Shown in pieces: positions 24,150 to 35,769 of a DNA stretch of 64,000 nucleotides. The stretch is from the NCBI GenBank assembly GCA_036362985.1, contig JAYGXS010000001.1, forward strand, positions 73,379,953 to 73,443,952, read 5' to 3'. The notes under the pieces are model-generated. The model did no database searches and was not told the DNA's origin. It saw nothing but the letters and a program-made list of their open reading frames with translations. This stretch comes from Ligula intestinalis (taxonomy: Eukaryota; Platyhelminthes; Cestoda; Diphyllobothriidea; Diphyllobothriidae). Both the position numbers and the translations under genes were made by a program. Within the stretch, counting starts at the first letter, position 1. Each line of letters begins with the position of its first letter.

Positions 24150-24600
24150 AGCTGCCGGTGTTTCCTATGTTTTTAGCTGACATTATAGTACAGCACCACT
24201 TTAAAACGGTCAAACAATTTGCTGATCGCATCCTTAGTAAAGTTGCTCACCCTCTTCATTCTGAACTAATGGCTGTGAAGTCTTCCCGTTCAATGCGCCG
24301 AAGCTTCCACCATATGACTTGCCGTACATCGGCATATCAGCACTCTGTACTCCCATTCCTAGCATGCTACCTCAAATTTGAAGAAGCGGAAATTGAGAAG
24401 TTGAAAGCTGACTTATCTCCATAGTAGATGTGGACATCTTGTAAAACTTTAATCATGAGTATTCTGTGACCTTTTACCTTTTACCATAACCCTTTCTTAC
24501 CTTACCCTTGCTGTCAGTGGATGGAGCCATTTTGCTGAAAATTTAGGGTATTCCCTTCTAAAAAGCATTCTTCTCTCTCTCTTTCGCATCCCTTACGCTT
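24150..24600 (+). repeat. Dispersed repeat with a conserved coding-like segment, copy 2
   Basis: This copy has the longer frame (24,158-24,424), with TVKQFADRILSKVAHPLHSE near its middle and a C-terminal EAEIEKLKADLSP. The two copies differ in the middle by indels yet keep the frame at both ends, which suggests they descend from a coding element. A CT-dinucleotide tail ends both. Confidence 0.5.
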
Positions 24601-24609
24601 GGCTTGAGA

Positions 24610-24800
24610 CATAGAGGACGATACGCTTTATGTTTAAGATACCGTTCCAAATCTTTCAGCAGAAACATCCTCCACTCACCCTGAAAAAATGAGCATGAAA
24701 ACCACATAATATCGGGAGATCACAAACAATGCATAATGACTGAGCACTACAATTGCCAACATCATGTGGAATCGTCCTTGAATGAGCCGCAAAATATAGG
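24610..24800. repeat. Dispersed repeat, partner of 16.03-16.30 kb
   Basis: The blocks ATACGCTTTATG, CTTTCAGCAGAAACATCC, CCACATAATATCGGGAGATC and CAATGCATAATGA align in order with those at 16,050-16,200. It directly abuts the end of the preceding repeat. Confidence 0.5.
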
Positions 24801-24809
24801 CAAAATTGG

Positions 24810-26630
24810 ACTTCTTTCAAAAGCACATTATTTTTTGTTGCGCTTTTCGATTAAATTTTAACTGAACGAGCAATTAGATGGTAGATGCATCGGTAGGATA
24901 CACTGTTGTTACTTGGAAAGGTCGAATGTTACTTGTGAGTGGTAGAACAGTCCTAATCCTTTTAGGACAGTTCGGCCGCAAAGCGTCGGAACGGGAACCC
25001 CTCCACTATTCCGGGGTCTTAAACGGATTTCTGGAGAGCTTTGGGTTTTGGGTTAGGGTTCTGAGTCTGCTCGTTAGGTTCCTATTCTCCTCTCTTACGC
25101 AGTTTTTATGGCATCGCATAAAATCTTCTAGGATTAAGCCGTATCTGGTGTAACGGTCTACCGTCATACTATCAAGCGCGTTCGTCTACTGATAGCATCT
25201 TTGGTCTGGCCTTCGTCTCGCCTACCGTCGGCAGCCTTACCTCGATCAGCAGTTTGCCCGGCATTATTTGGCTGAAAACGAGTATTTTTTGACCTGCCAC
25301 CTTGCATGGTCTATCTCATTAACTGGAATGCTTTTTACAAGAAAATACCTCGTATAAAAAGCAGCCCAGGCTGCGTCCCCCAAAGTCTCACAGCAGTAAA
25401 GGACTCATTCTTAGTAAAAAGAAGGCATATTGTAGTTTATCAAGTAATATTATACTCTTTAGAAATACTACGTTCTTCAGAAAATTGGAAAATCTAGAAG
25501 AAGTTAAAAAGGGGTTTATTTAGTAAACTTATTTTTTAAATGGAGAGGATGCCTGTTCATGCAAAAGCCGACTGAAAAAAGCAGCATGAGTAGAATTTAG
25601 TTTTAAAAAATCTGGTTTTAAAAGTGTAGGGTACACCTGCTTCCACATTAAGCATAACGTAAAGTGTGTCTGTTACGAAACAGCCCAAAGTTCGAGTATG
25701 TATTCGAACATTTTTAACGAGAATTGTCAATTGTTTCTTCGCTGTATGCATTTTCTGGGAGACGTTATACTAAAGCCACCAGATTTTCGCTTGATTGCAT
25801 GAAACGGGGACGTCAGAATCTGCCATCAGACTTTGGTACAGAATAGACTCCTCTTATGACTTTTCTCCTCGCCTCCAGGAGGAGCCTGGACACCGGGGTT
25901 GTGATGCTTAGACTAGGTTTTTGGCCTGAGCCGCTACAGCAATCCGTTCCAACGTGTGCTAGACCTGTTCAGGTGCGTGTTGAACAGCACAAGCTCGACC
26001 GACTTTGACAGTCACGAACCCTATTCGCGAGGTGTTTAGTCGTGCAGCCATCACTTCCTCTGGAGTAGATGACCTATCAACCTTTGTCTCTCGTGTAAGC
26101 GGAAGTAAAAATGCAGCCAGCAGCTGAAGGTAGGATGTTTATTCAGCTATCTGAGGTATGATGCCTCTTTCTGGGTGTCGCTCTGTACATAGGCATTTTT
26201 ACATGGGTTTTTATTTCACTGACAGTTTGTCAAAAGGCAACACCACCCTGATGTCAGGAGCCTCTCAGCAGGTTATTTTAGCACTTATAATGGCTTTGAA
26301 TGCGCTGAAGTGGCGAAAGTATAACTTTACTGCCATTTCATTAAAGGCTCGCAGTCTTCGGTGGAATGACTGCCTTTTTACTTGATTGAACTTTGTAAGT
26401 AGCCTGCTCCCCTGGTACTACCTCGTCTAATAATAGGGCTTAACTGAACACGAAATGAAGATCTTGGGTATAAGTTCGTAGTGACTTGTAACATTCCTTT
26501 GGTTCACTTAGGCATCCCCGATTAGGAATTGTCAGAGTTAGTTTAGAATATGTGGATTTTTACTAATTCATTCTGAAAAAGTCATTTGTTAGAGGGCTGA
26601 ATATCTCTTAATTCTTCGCAGCCGACAGAA
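24810..26630. other. Intergenic, nothing recognised
   Basis: Only short frames are present. A purine/pyrimidine-mixed block near 25,860-26,060 is more GC-rich than its surroundings, but I cannot assign it. Confidence 0.4.
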
Positions 26631-26644
26631 TTTTGTAAACTAAG

Positions 26645-26720
26645 ACATGGGCATAGGAACCCTAACCCTAACCTTTATCCTGATCCTAACTTGAACCCTA
26701 ATCCTCATGCTCCTGAGGTA
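26645..26720 (+). repeat. Telomere-like CCCTAACCCTAACC tract
   Basis: GGAACCCTAACCCTAACC is followed by drifting CCTGATCCTAAC and CCCTAATCC units. It is too short and too diverged to be a telomere. It resembles the interior of the dispersed inverted-repeat elements. Confidence 0.6.
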
Positions 26721-26725
26721 GGGAA

Positions 26726-27173
26726 GTGTTCGTATTTCCGGGTCTCACCTCTTTGAATCACACCACAGATAGCAATGTTTTCTGCTGTTATAGGACGATA
26801 AATGTGGCATCAAACTTCACTAAGTCCTGTCTTCTCAGCCTTAGCTGCCACACGGAGAGTAGTCCGCTGCTATCCGACCAAGATTCTGCCAAATGGGCTT
26901 TTTTACCCTCATTGGGAGGCATACGCACATCGACATCAGTGTTTAAAATACGAACAAAAAGATACATTTACCTTAATTTTTTGGAGAAAAGTGTTGTATT
27001 TTTCCCAAATGGCATGCTATCCCACTTACGTTTCATTCTTCACGAAGGCAACCAGTTCGCTTTTCATTGTCAAGTTTTTGGAAGAAAGCCTAAGAGGACG
27101 GGGTTTCCAAATCGGCCTTTTAGCAGACGTTTTGCAGGCGCCGACATTTCCAATTTCCCCTAGTCAAGTGTAA
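26726..27173 (+). other. Two overlapping open frames, unrecognised
   Basis: Frames of 145 and 123 codons overlap on the plus strand. Neither shows a domain or repeat similarity that I can recognise, and no splice-site pattern picks one over the other. Probably chance frames in repeat-derived DNA. Confidence 0.2.
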
Positions 27174-27618
27174 AATCTACTATGCAACTTAGGCAGCGGG
27201 GATTAACAAAATGGTTGTTGAAGGTCTGTGGTTCTCACAAGACGAGCTGTGCATAACCACTTGGTAGCAATCATTGCGCCACAAGTCTCCAGTCAACGTA
27301 AATAGTACTCTCGGAACGATCGTATTTAGTCGTCCGCACTGCAAAACCTATGAAGCTATTAAGTTAATACCTTAGTTGTTCCTAAAACGGCGCCTAATAT
27401 GAGGTGAAGAGGCGGTCTTCGAGGTCACATGTTCATTTTTCGGTAAATATTAATCAAATGCAAGTTTGAAAGCCTGTCATGTAATCGGAATACAACACTT
27501 ATCTCCAAAAAGTTAAGGTAAACGTATAATTTTGTTCATATTTTCAATATAAACTTCGTCATACACATGTCTACCAATATGCTTAACAAAGTCCCTTTCC
27601 AAAATCTTGACCGGAGAG

Positions 27619-27983
27619 CATTCGGCTTGGTAAGATTGACTTGTATGGCCGCCTAAACAGTACACGGGACTAGTTACAACCCGCCCACCCAACGCCTTGC
27701 GATAAATTTAACGAAGGGTAAATAGTTCTGTGTCTTAATTCCAACACTAACCCTAATATTAAGCTCAACTGTACGCTTAATATTAATGTAGTGCTACTCT
27801 AAACATTGATATAAATCTGGCCTTAACCATAACCATAAACCGAAGTCTAAACTTTAGCGTAGCCTTCACCTTACTCCTAAACACATTTTTCCTGGAATCT
27901 GGCGCAAAGCCGCATGTGCTGTGGGCGGTTCATTTTCCCGTGTCTTTTGTTGGCGGCCATACAACTCATCCTTACCTCTTCAT
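27619..27983 (+). mobile_element. Inverted-repeat element with telomere-like interior, best copy
   Basis: The left end begins near GGTAAGATTGACTTGTATGG and continues through GGCCGCCTAAACAG, ACACGGGA and CCGCCCAC. The right end, reverse-complemented, gives GGTAAGGATGAGTTGTATGG, GGCCGCC, ACACGGGA and CCGCCCAC in the same order, so the terminal inverted repeats extend about 80 bp. Between them lies CTAACCCTAATATTAAG and further CCTTAACCATAACC-like sequence. No ORF is present, so this is a non-autonomous element. I could not fix a target duplication. Confidence 0.7.
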
Positions 27984-28549
27984 CGACGTAGCTTTTTAGG
28001 CGTCTTGGAAGTCCCCCTCTCAATCTCTATGGTGTATATATCTTAAAAATAGGGCCTAGAAACCAGCTGAAGTACCTCAAGCCGCTGGAACATATCGACT
28101 GGAAAGCCATGGCGTTTTTCTCATGTTTACACGAAATATCTGCTAGGTACTGGCCAGTTTTTGCCACAAAGACCATATCGTTGGGCCGCTCATAGACTCC
28201 ACGTCGCAATTCCCATAAATTTCAAACAGCCAGTCTCCAAATCACAAGCGTTCCCCTTTTCGGTTAAGGGGTTTCAGCATGAAGTTGCTTTGCTAATTTG
28301 TCGATGATTTTTTCCCGCAAAAGTTATCAATTTTCGTAAGATAACCCTTTTTGTGAACATGAGATCAAGGCCACAGAGAAGCGAGTTTCACTTTGGCGGA
28401 CAAGCTGTGGCAGCCCACTACAGAAGGAAAAGGAGATCACAAGTGAAATCACGGGGAACTTTGCTGCAAGCCATCTCTTGCTGTGCACACCTCAGGTCAA
28501 ATAAGGTAGCTGGCAGCAAAAGTAGTTTCTTTAGTTCACTTCTTATACT

Positions 28550-28850
28550 CCTTGTTCCAGAATTTTGTCCGATGGAAACGGTTGTTATAGGGTTTTGGGA
28601 TGCGGGGAAAGAGGGTAGAAATGGAAAGAAATTTTTAGATGTGTAAGGTGAAAATGTAGTCGAATATGTTTCCCGCGGCCGCTGGGAGTAAGTTGTTCCG
28701 CGTGTGAATTGAATTAATCCCTAGTCCCAGCAGTTTGTCCAAAGAAAACGGTGGTTATAGGGTTTTATGGGTGGGGAATTAGGACAGCCAGGGAAGGAAA
28801 TTTGTAGACAAAATGCAGTCGAATTTGTTTCCCGCGGCCGCTGGCTTTCT
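28550..28850 (+). repeat. Tandem duplication, about 170-bp period
   Basis: TTTGTCC.A.G.AAACGG.TGTTATAGGG occurs at 28,563 and 28,733. Each unit ends in the block TTTCCCGCGGCCGCTGG (28,670 and 28,829), containing a NotI-type GCGGCCGC. The two units differ by several substitutions and an indel. Confidence 0.65.
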
Positions 28851-29206
28851 TAATCCTTTACTCGACGCGAGCTGAGATGACGATGCCATGTCCGTCTCTG
28901 ATCTACTTGCCCAGGCCCTCAGGCACAAGCAGAAAATGCCGTGAGGAAATGTGATTTCCCATTCAAAATCGATTTAGAGCCCAGTGAATTTACAGCAGCC
29001 GCGTTTGGGATGCGGAGGGAGTGGTTCGGGACAGGTGGAGACGTGACCTTACTCGGTATCGAATGTTTGCATTTAGACCAGCTGCACTCACGCCTATGCT
29101 CTATCTGGAATCCAAAATGTTCGCGTTAACAACCAGCCTGGGGGCTATTTAAAACAGCACATAGCTCGTCCACCGTCTTGTCGCTGGGGTCAGTCATGAC
29201 CGTGTT

Positions 29207-29228
29207 GAGGGGGGGGGGGGGGGGGGGG
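29207..29228. repeat. Poly-G run
   Basis: About 22 consecutive G residues; the length is probably unreliable in an assembly. Similar shorter runs lie at 30,037-30,049 and 62,391-62,402. Confidence 0.8.
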
Positions 29229-29824
29229 TAACAGCAAGCTCACAGCCAGGAGGTCCTGTTCGCCTGGTCCGAAATCAAAAACTTCTCCCCCTCCCCTTCC
29301 CTCACTAGCGCGCATCAGTGCTTCATGTGAGACTTGATCCAAATCTTCGACAGGCTGCGTGCAGACAGGGGCGAGAGCAGAAAGGAGGGGGGGGGGCGGC
29401 GCTAAGCGAAGACGTCGGCCTAGGTTACTAGGCCGCCTGGCCACCCCCGGTCTTTCACGCTGAGCCATGTGCCAGCCGCCACGGCACACGATCCGTCCCC
29501 GCCCCCTCTACTCCACCCTACGCTCGGGCTGACAACAGCCAGACAACCGTAGTGCGGAGTTTCGGTAATTCGATCGTATTGGGCGCGAAATACGACGAAC
29601 CACGCCACCCGGAGAGATGAGATGGGAATTTAACCGGTCGATCACACTCCAAGTTGCACTCACCTTGCATCCCCGAATTGCCACGTCAAGTAGGTGACCT
29701 TTGCAGGATGCGCGCCCAGCTACGGACTTTGTGTCCATATGGGTGGTCGCGGGGACATCGCAACAATCAACTCAGTGTGGTTAATAATACGGCAAATCGT
29801 GACGTGTTTGATTTAAAGTTGCAA

Positions 29825-29945
29825 AAATTCCCAGCAGAGAATTCAGAAGAGTATCTGGCGAGCGTACGGAGGCTTTCGATAAATTCTCATTGGGCCATTA
29901 CATTTATATGGGAACGGGGTACAAGTCAAACAAATGGCCAGTAAT
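29825..29945 (-). mobile_element. Penelope-type 3' module with a decayed hammerhead-like core
   Basis: On the minus strand, CTTGTACCCCGTTCCCATAT, AATGAGAATTTATCGAAAG and TACGCTCGCCAGATACTCTT align with the plus-strand block at 35,533-35,615. Here the CUGAUGA core has decayed to CAATGA. It lies about 155 bases downstream of the PLE C-terminus at 30,336-30,097 on the same strand, the position expected for a PLE terminal module. Confidence 0.5.
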
Positions 29946-30096
29946 GCTTGTTTTTTCTTACAAGCGAGTCGTGGGAATCGGGGGTGGGAGGGGACGATGG
30001 TTACGTGGGTAGGGTGTGTTGGAGCCAGTCTAAGTGGGGGGGGGGGGGGGAGAAGGAAGGGGAGGTGACTACAAGAGAGTGGATGCGTACATGCAG

Positions 30097-30336
30097 CTAA
30101 GTGGCTTTGGGCCAGGCCAGACGTGGAGCTTGTAGAGGGTTCTTTTGCACACTCAACACCGGTTTCGTCAGCTTGATAGTGGTCGCTTCTGCGGTTGTTA
30201 GCAGGCGCTGACCCAGGGACTTTGGATAGTTTGGTGGGGCCTTATAAATCACATTGAAGGCTTCGTCGGGGTCTATACGATGGCCTGGATCAACTATGCA
30301 TGATTTATTCATCTTTTGAAAGCTTTTCGTCCACAT
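30097..30336 (-). pseudogene. Penelope-like element C-terminal fragment
   Basis: The minus-strand frame contains GHRIDPDEAFNVIYKAPPNY, then LGQRLLTTAEATTIKL and KPVLSVQK with a final LAWP. This corresponds to the end of the GIY-YIG endonuclease region in PLE proteins. The complete element at 46-47.7 kb ends comparably in RRVKPDLCKQLEHVVNLTLP. The N-terminal catalytic part is absent. Confidence 0.55.
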
Positions 30337-30589
30337 GTTGGCCAGTGAAGACGTTTAGCTGCACCTGAAGGGACAGCCATTTCAGACGCACCCACGGACT
30401 GGGAGTGCCATAAACACCACATGTTAATAGTGCCGCATAAACCTGTGCCTACCTGTGCCACCAACGCCCCCTATGTTTGGGATTTGCTATGGGAACGCAA
30501 CTCGAATAACGTCTGCCCTGCCCTGATATAGCCCCCCGCGTTGGTCCAACGCATCTACCACGCGGCCATTCAGGGGGCAATGTCTAAAT

Positions 30590-31770
30590 CAGAGTGGGCT
30601 TATGGTGTGGTGGCAGCGTGCATCCTTGGCTGGGAACTGGGCTGTGCCCCTCTGTCGTGGGAACGTAGTGCGTGATAGCAGGAGGACATATAGACGCGTC
30701 GCGTCTTATTACCCACTCGCGCCAGTATCCGCGTTCTCGCGGAATTGCACTATCGTGGCTTTCCTTCAGTTGGCGGGTAGGGACTTGAAACAACGACTCC
30801 GAACGTCCCGTTCGTGCCGGAATATTCGCTGTTCGGATAGTCAGTTTGTGTGGGCTGTATAATGGCAGGGATAGTCTTGGCATGGAATCTAAGAAGCTAC
30901 ATCCGATTGCTCACCTGTGTCCAATTAGTCTTTCATCTACATTTTTCTGGTACGCTTGGTAGCTGTTGTTCCATGGGGGATACTCACGCCAAGCTCTGCA
31001 TTAATGCATTTAATTATCTCTGATGCATTCTTCTTGTACGGTAGAAGGTGCCAGAGTGTTGCTGGTGCTCTTCCGTTCATTCTACAAGGGCACGCATAAA
31101 GGCAGTGTCTGATGAGGTTGTTTGGGAAGGCGTTCTGTGACAACTGCTCCCAAGGATGCTTGGTACTCGTCCATCCAGTTCGCTGCAGTGTGTTTTGCAT
31201 CCCTCGAAAGAGCGCCCTAACGCAGCCAGGTTTGCGTGCCACCAAATAGTTTTCGTTATAGCTGCTTACCTGGGTTGTGCCAGTCATCCTTCTATGCATC
31301 GTGGTGCTAAGTTCGTCAGTGAGTCTGCATGTGAATAAAACGTAAGGGAAAACCATTTTTCGGACTTCACTTCTATTTTGTGAAATAAATGTCGAGAAAT
31401 GCCCTTAAGAAAGCCTGTTTCTCTCAACTTTAATGAATGTGTCGTTCATGCATCTGCGAAATAACGCGGCTTCATGGTGTTTGTAGGCGAACTTTACTAG
31501 CTTTTATGGGACCAATTCTGCAAGCAGGTTGGATATTTGGGAACCCATTGGCGTTCCTTCATTTGCGGGTAGAAAAACTCATTGACAGAATGCAAAAAGG
31601 TGCATAAGATGCTTCATATTTAAACGCACTGTCGTTTCGTCGTAGTTCTCGGCGAGACCTTTGCGTAGAGTATTGCAAGCCAAGCCCGATGGACTAAATA
31701 TAAATAATTCGACCACATAGAATGTTATGATAATTTATTCATTTCGGACAGGGTTCTCTCCTTTGCTCCC
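30590..31770 (-). pseudogene. Penelope-like element, RT plus remnant endonuclease, second lineage
   Basis: Reading down the minus strand: LACNTLRKGLAENYDETT (about 31,690), EGTPMGSQISNLLAELV (the GTPMGSPIS motif), then HHEAALFRRCMNDTFIKVER (31,480), where the usual YVDD catalytic motif has become CMND. The long frame 31,356-30,937 follows, with YLVARKPGCVRALFRG and ATLWHLLPYKKNASEIIKC, the typical end of a PLE RT. Below 30,900 a degraded IPCQDYPCHYTAHTN and RIFRHERDV correspond to the GIY-YIG segment. Stops and indels disable it. The GTPMGS signature separates it from the element at 46 kb, which reads GVAMGSPLGP. Confidence 0.75.
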
Positions 31771-31799
31771 CTCCGCGAGCATCCATTGACGACAAAAAA

Positions 31800-34480
31800 A
31801 TTCATTTGGTTTTCTACACTCTTGTGCGAGTTCGAATTCTAGGGCTAAGTATATCGATTGTTCCAATGATCATGCATTCATATTTTTTGCGGATATAGGT
31901 AAAAGGGGTTGTGGTAGATTTTAGTAGTCTAGTTCACCCCAATTTACGATAGAGTAAGCCGCCTGTCCTAGCCGGATTTCCTAAAAAGAGATCTAGAATC
32001 CACCAGATGCCTACCAGGATCATTGGAACAGTCAGCTTACAGCATCGAAATTGGTCAATGGTGTACGATGCAGTAGGCCGGGCGAGTAACTTGACTCAAA
32101 TGTGATTAAACTCACCGACCCCAGTGAAGTCTCGTAGTTCATATATACATATGAATTAATAAAACTGTTTAGTATTTCCAGTCATGTTAGCATTTCTGTT
32201 ACGCCTCTACGCGCACCGAAGCCCCGTGGGCGCACGCGTACGCGTGCAAACGCATGCGCGTTAGTCACGTCGGCAAATGGTCGTCCATCATTAACTGGGC
32301 CATTAACTCGGGTCAGATGGACCACCGCAACGCTTCACCTTTTACCAGCATGCCTGTACATTCAGACAGCTGTCAGAACCTTTTTATAACAGTAACATCT
32401 GCTTGGGGTACCGAGGTGGAGACGAAAAACAACAGCACACACACACGCACGCGATAGTAACAGAAAACCAAAAGCGACAAAATTATCGAATAAAATAGGG
32501 TCAAATTGGTCGTTCCTTATGTAGAATATGGTCAAAACTGCTGAGACCGCAGAGAATTTCCATAACAGACGGCAAGACGGGCCAGTCAATCGAATTTTTT
32601 TCGGTGCATGGCCAAAGACGTTTTGAGATCAGACACCACGAAGCAAACTATCATGCATTTTAGCTGACGCCTTGAGTTGACAAGAATGTGCAACGACCCA
32701 AAATGGGCGTTCGGTGACGTGCCTGTAAAAGCATCATCTCAAAAGGGACCCGAACGTTAAGTGAGCTAAATTCCATTGGATTCACCAAAAAAATCCGTAA
32801 TATCTCTAATTCTGCTACGCAACCTGAGGGATGTGTTACCATGTATGGATTTAGCATTGGTCCACCACTGCTAGTAATCTAATGCCCAGACATCGGTTTG
32901 CTGGTTTTGTGCTGATGTATGGTATAGCAGGAAGGTGACTTTAATTAACTGTGACCCCAGATTTCCCCACGAGCTTTTTGTTATATTCACAAGATTGAAA
33001 TGGTACGTTTATGAATATTCTCGATAATTAATGTGTGATTTTAGAGGAAAATTCTTCGGGCCAAGTCTGGTCCAGTTTTATTCGAAAAAGCGTTTTATAT
33101 TTGACCTGAATTCCATCAGTTTCGATGTAAAAAAGGCTAATAATCTTAAACTGTCCACAGAAAATCAGAAATTTATGGATATGCGCGTATTTGAATCATG
33201 CTTAGCATGGGTACTAGCTAAATGCCACTGTTTTGTCTCGTAAACGGGCCGCATGATATAGGTGCTGGACCAAAACAGGCGCTAGATCAGGACACGGCAG
33301 TCGTTATTCAGGTTACGCTCCCATAACAGTGTCGCAGATGGCGAGGGGTGGGGGTGGTACGTGTAGGTGCAGGCTCACGCCAAGCCTGCACTTCATCCCA
33401 CCTCCGGTTTTCTTGACTCCGTCTTGACACTGAACGCGGGTAAATGAGGCAGGTAAGGGTGTGGTAGATGCTTTGCAAGTCCATTATCACTTAAGGCCAG
33501 TCCACGCACAAGTCGCCATCCCTGCACTACCGTGCTGCTGTCAGAATCAGCCGTCGAACTTTCATCACACTACTGTATACCGCAGCTGCTTTAGGTTGGC
33601 CTTCTGGTGTGTACTCCAGAGGTAATTGCGTCTCTTTTAATTTACTTGGCCATTAGTGTGTGTGTGCACAAAAGTATTCTTCTCTATACTCTTTTTGCGG
33701 AAAAGCAAATCTTCTTTAAATTTTCATGATAAACCAAAGAGTATCCATGGGTTTTTAAAAGTTGGTAATTATGAGATTTATAAAACTGTGAAATGTCAAT
33801 TCGCAAAGCATCGTATCTGTCCATTTACTACTCCTGCTGACAAAGTCTGCAACATGATCGAAATTCAGTGCAAAATGACAACTATATGGTTTCTTCCCAG
33901 CCGTCTAGAGGAATGTGTGATTTTCCTTAGACATAATGTACAGAGCTAGTTGATTGGAAACGCAGAATGCAACAGCAAGTAGGGTTAAAAATTATTCGGA
34001 AATTGGAAAAAAAAATTTAAACCAAAAGATGCCCTTCTTTATGCAGAAAATTTTACCAAGACGTAATTTTCTGAGTACAAGAAAGAATATTTTATGCATG
34101 CTGTCTACCGCATACATTCGAATTTATGAACGCATCAAAAATCAATGGCAAAAATCACACTACTTGAGAAGTCATTCTTGCACGATATCTTTTTTTTCAA
34201 ATCGGCTAAAACGAACCTTGCTTAAAAGCCAGCATCCTGACATGACTAAAATATCCCGGTATTATACTGCACGCTTATTAATTTTACAGCCTTTTGAATC
34301 GAAAACACGTTTTAGACTTTCGGTTAATATTTAATGAGACAGCACATCATTCTCCTTTGCTCCTGGCAGATTTTTTCCACCATGCCAGCACTAGTTAGCC
34401 GTGTTTTTAGCTCTTCTTTAGTGATAAACACAGTATCAAATCTCGCTAAATGCGGCTTCTCCAACTAAAGCTGTTGTACC
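31800..34480. other. Intergenic, nothing recognised
   Basis: AT-rich with scattered ORFs (longest plus 33,954-34,334, 126 codons, Lys/Arg/Phe-rich, no domain). A short CA-rich run lies at 32,434-32,455. Confidence 0.4.
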
Positions 34481-34499
34481 AAAAAGAGTGAAACTTCGC

Positions 34500-34690
34500 A
34501 TTGTTGAATTGACGCTCACAGATCGCTTACGGAACTTACTCGTACCCGCTTGCCTTGGCGCTCACACTCGAACCACGCCAGCAGCCACTTGTAACCGATC
34601 GCTGAACGTAGATGTTCCCTTGTCTAGACTCCCGATCGAAACCGACAAGGCAACGAGTCCGTGGCAGGAAAATTTACCTTTTCTGAAATG
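34500..34690. repeat. SINE-associated dispersed segment
   Basis: GGAACTTACTCGTACCCGCTTGCC through CACGCCAGCAGCCAC aligns with 40,630-40,690 (AGAACTCACTCGTACCGCCC and CGCCAGCAGCAGCCGC), the segment that flanks tRNA-derived repeats there and near 60,830. Confidence 0.5.
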
Positions 34691-34734
34691 TGTTGCAAGA
34701 CTTCCTATGTCAATTAGGAACGCCCGCTCGCTTT

Positions 34735-35075
34735 AAATAGGTGGCCTTGCGATCAATTTCAGGTGGGGTAAATATTCCAGTGTCTTAACCCTAACATTAA
34801 ACTAATATGTAACCCCAATCTTAGTCCTAGCTCTACTTTGAAACCTAGAGCCTACAGTTACAACGAACACAAACCTTATCCATCAACGTTATCCTGACCT
34901 TGACCGCATCTGTGACCTTAACTCCAGGCTTTAATCTTAAATTTAACCCTAAACCTCGCCTTAATTCTAAACCTAATTTCCCCTGGAATTCGGCGCAAAG
35001 CCACATGCACTGTAGCCGATTCCTGGACCCGTATCCTTTTTAGGTGGCCATACATTACGTCTTTACTGTCGTGGC
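34735..35075 (+). mobile_element. Inverted-repeat element with telomere-like interior
   Basis: The left module (TTTAAATAGGTGGCCTTGCG) and a drifting TTAACCCTAACATTAAAC / TTTAACCCTAAACCTCGCC interior are followed by the right module: CCCCTGGAATTCGGCGCAAAGCCACATG, then CCCGTATCC and TAGGTGGCCATACA. It has the same block order as 27,619-27,983. Confidence 0.65.
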
Positions 35076-35429
35076 TTCGGAGGATTCCAACTGACAGTAA
35101 AACGCAGTCTTTGTCATAACTGAGTTTTCCAATTGCAATTGCTCCTTCTTAGCGTGATCTTTATAGCACTCTGAGGTATGTTAGATGTGAGGACACTCCA
35201 CCCCTCTTAATATAGCTCGACAAGTTGGGAGCAGGGACCCGGTGGTAAGTGGCACACGAGGTCGGACTATTTAGTTCTAACATCCACTGTTCGCGCGCTA
35301 GCCTGCCACTTAGTCATCTTGACTTTGTCTCACAGTTGCGGAAGGGTGTGTGTGTGTGAAATAGATGCAGCAAAAGTCTTCCTCACTTTAAGCAAATTTA
35401 TATTCGAAAATTTCCATCAGAGAATTCAG

Positions 35430-35614
35430 AAGACGAGTTTGGAGAGTGTACGTATACTTTCGACAAATTCTCATCAGGTCCCACCCCACTATATTCTCAC
35501 GACTCACTCGTCCGAAAAGACGAACACGTTTGAACTTGCACCCCGTTTCCATATAAATTTACAGGCCTGACGAGAATTAATCGAAAGTATACGTACACTC
35601 GCCAAACTCGTCTT
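35430..35614. repeat. 49-bp inverted repeat with a hammerhead-like core in each arm
   Basis: Arms 35,430-35,478 and 35,566-35,614 are inverted with four mismatches in 49, separated by 87 bases. On the minus strand the left arm reads CTGATGA, nine bases, GAAA (35,477 to 35,458). On the plus strand the right arm reads CTGACGA, nine bases, GAAA (35,567-35,586). Both continue GTATACGTACACTC. Stem II would be only two base pairs (GA/UC). A PLE C-terminus starts 160 bases downstream. A related, more decayed module lies at 29,825-29,945. Confidence 0.6.
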
Positions 35615-35769
35615 CCGAAATTTATATGCCTTTCATTGTTAAGCTAACCTGTGGAGAGACTAGAAGTCTCATTTTCTGCGGTGGTGCAACTTTCATTTCA
35701 ATCATCGCATAAATTTCCGAGGATCCCCCAAAATGGCTCAATTTTCTTTGCGTTATTTGCAGGTGCCCT

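Noticed and set aside
26645..26720. Interstitial telomere
   Set aside because: The CCCTAA units drift after two or three repeats, and similar tracts recur as interiors of dispersed elements, so an end-to-end fusion or true telomere is unlikely.
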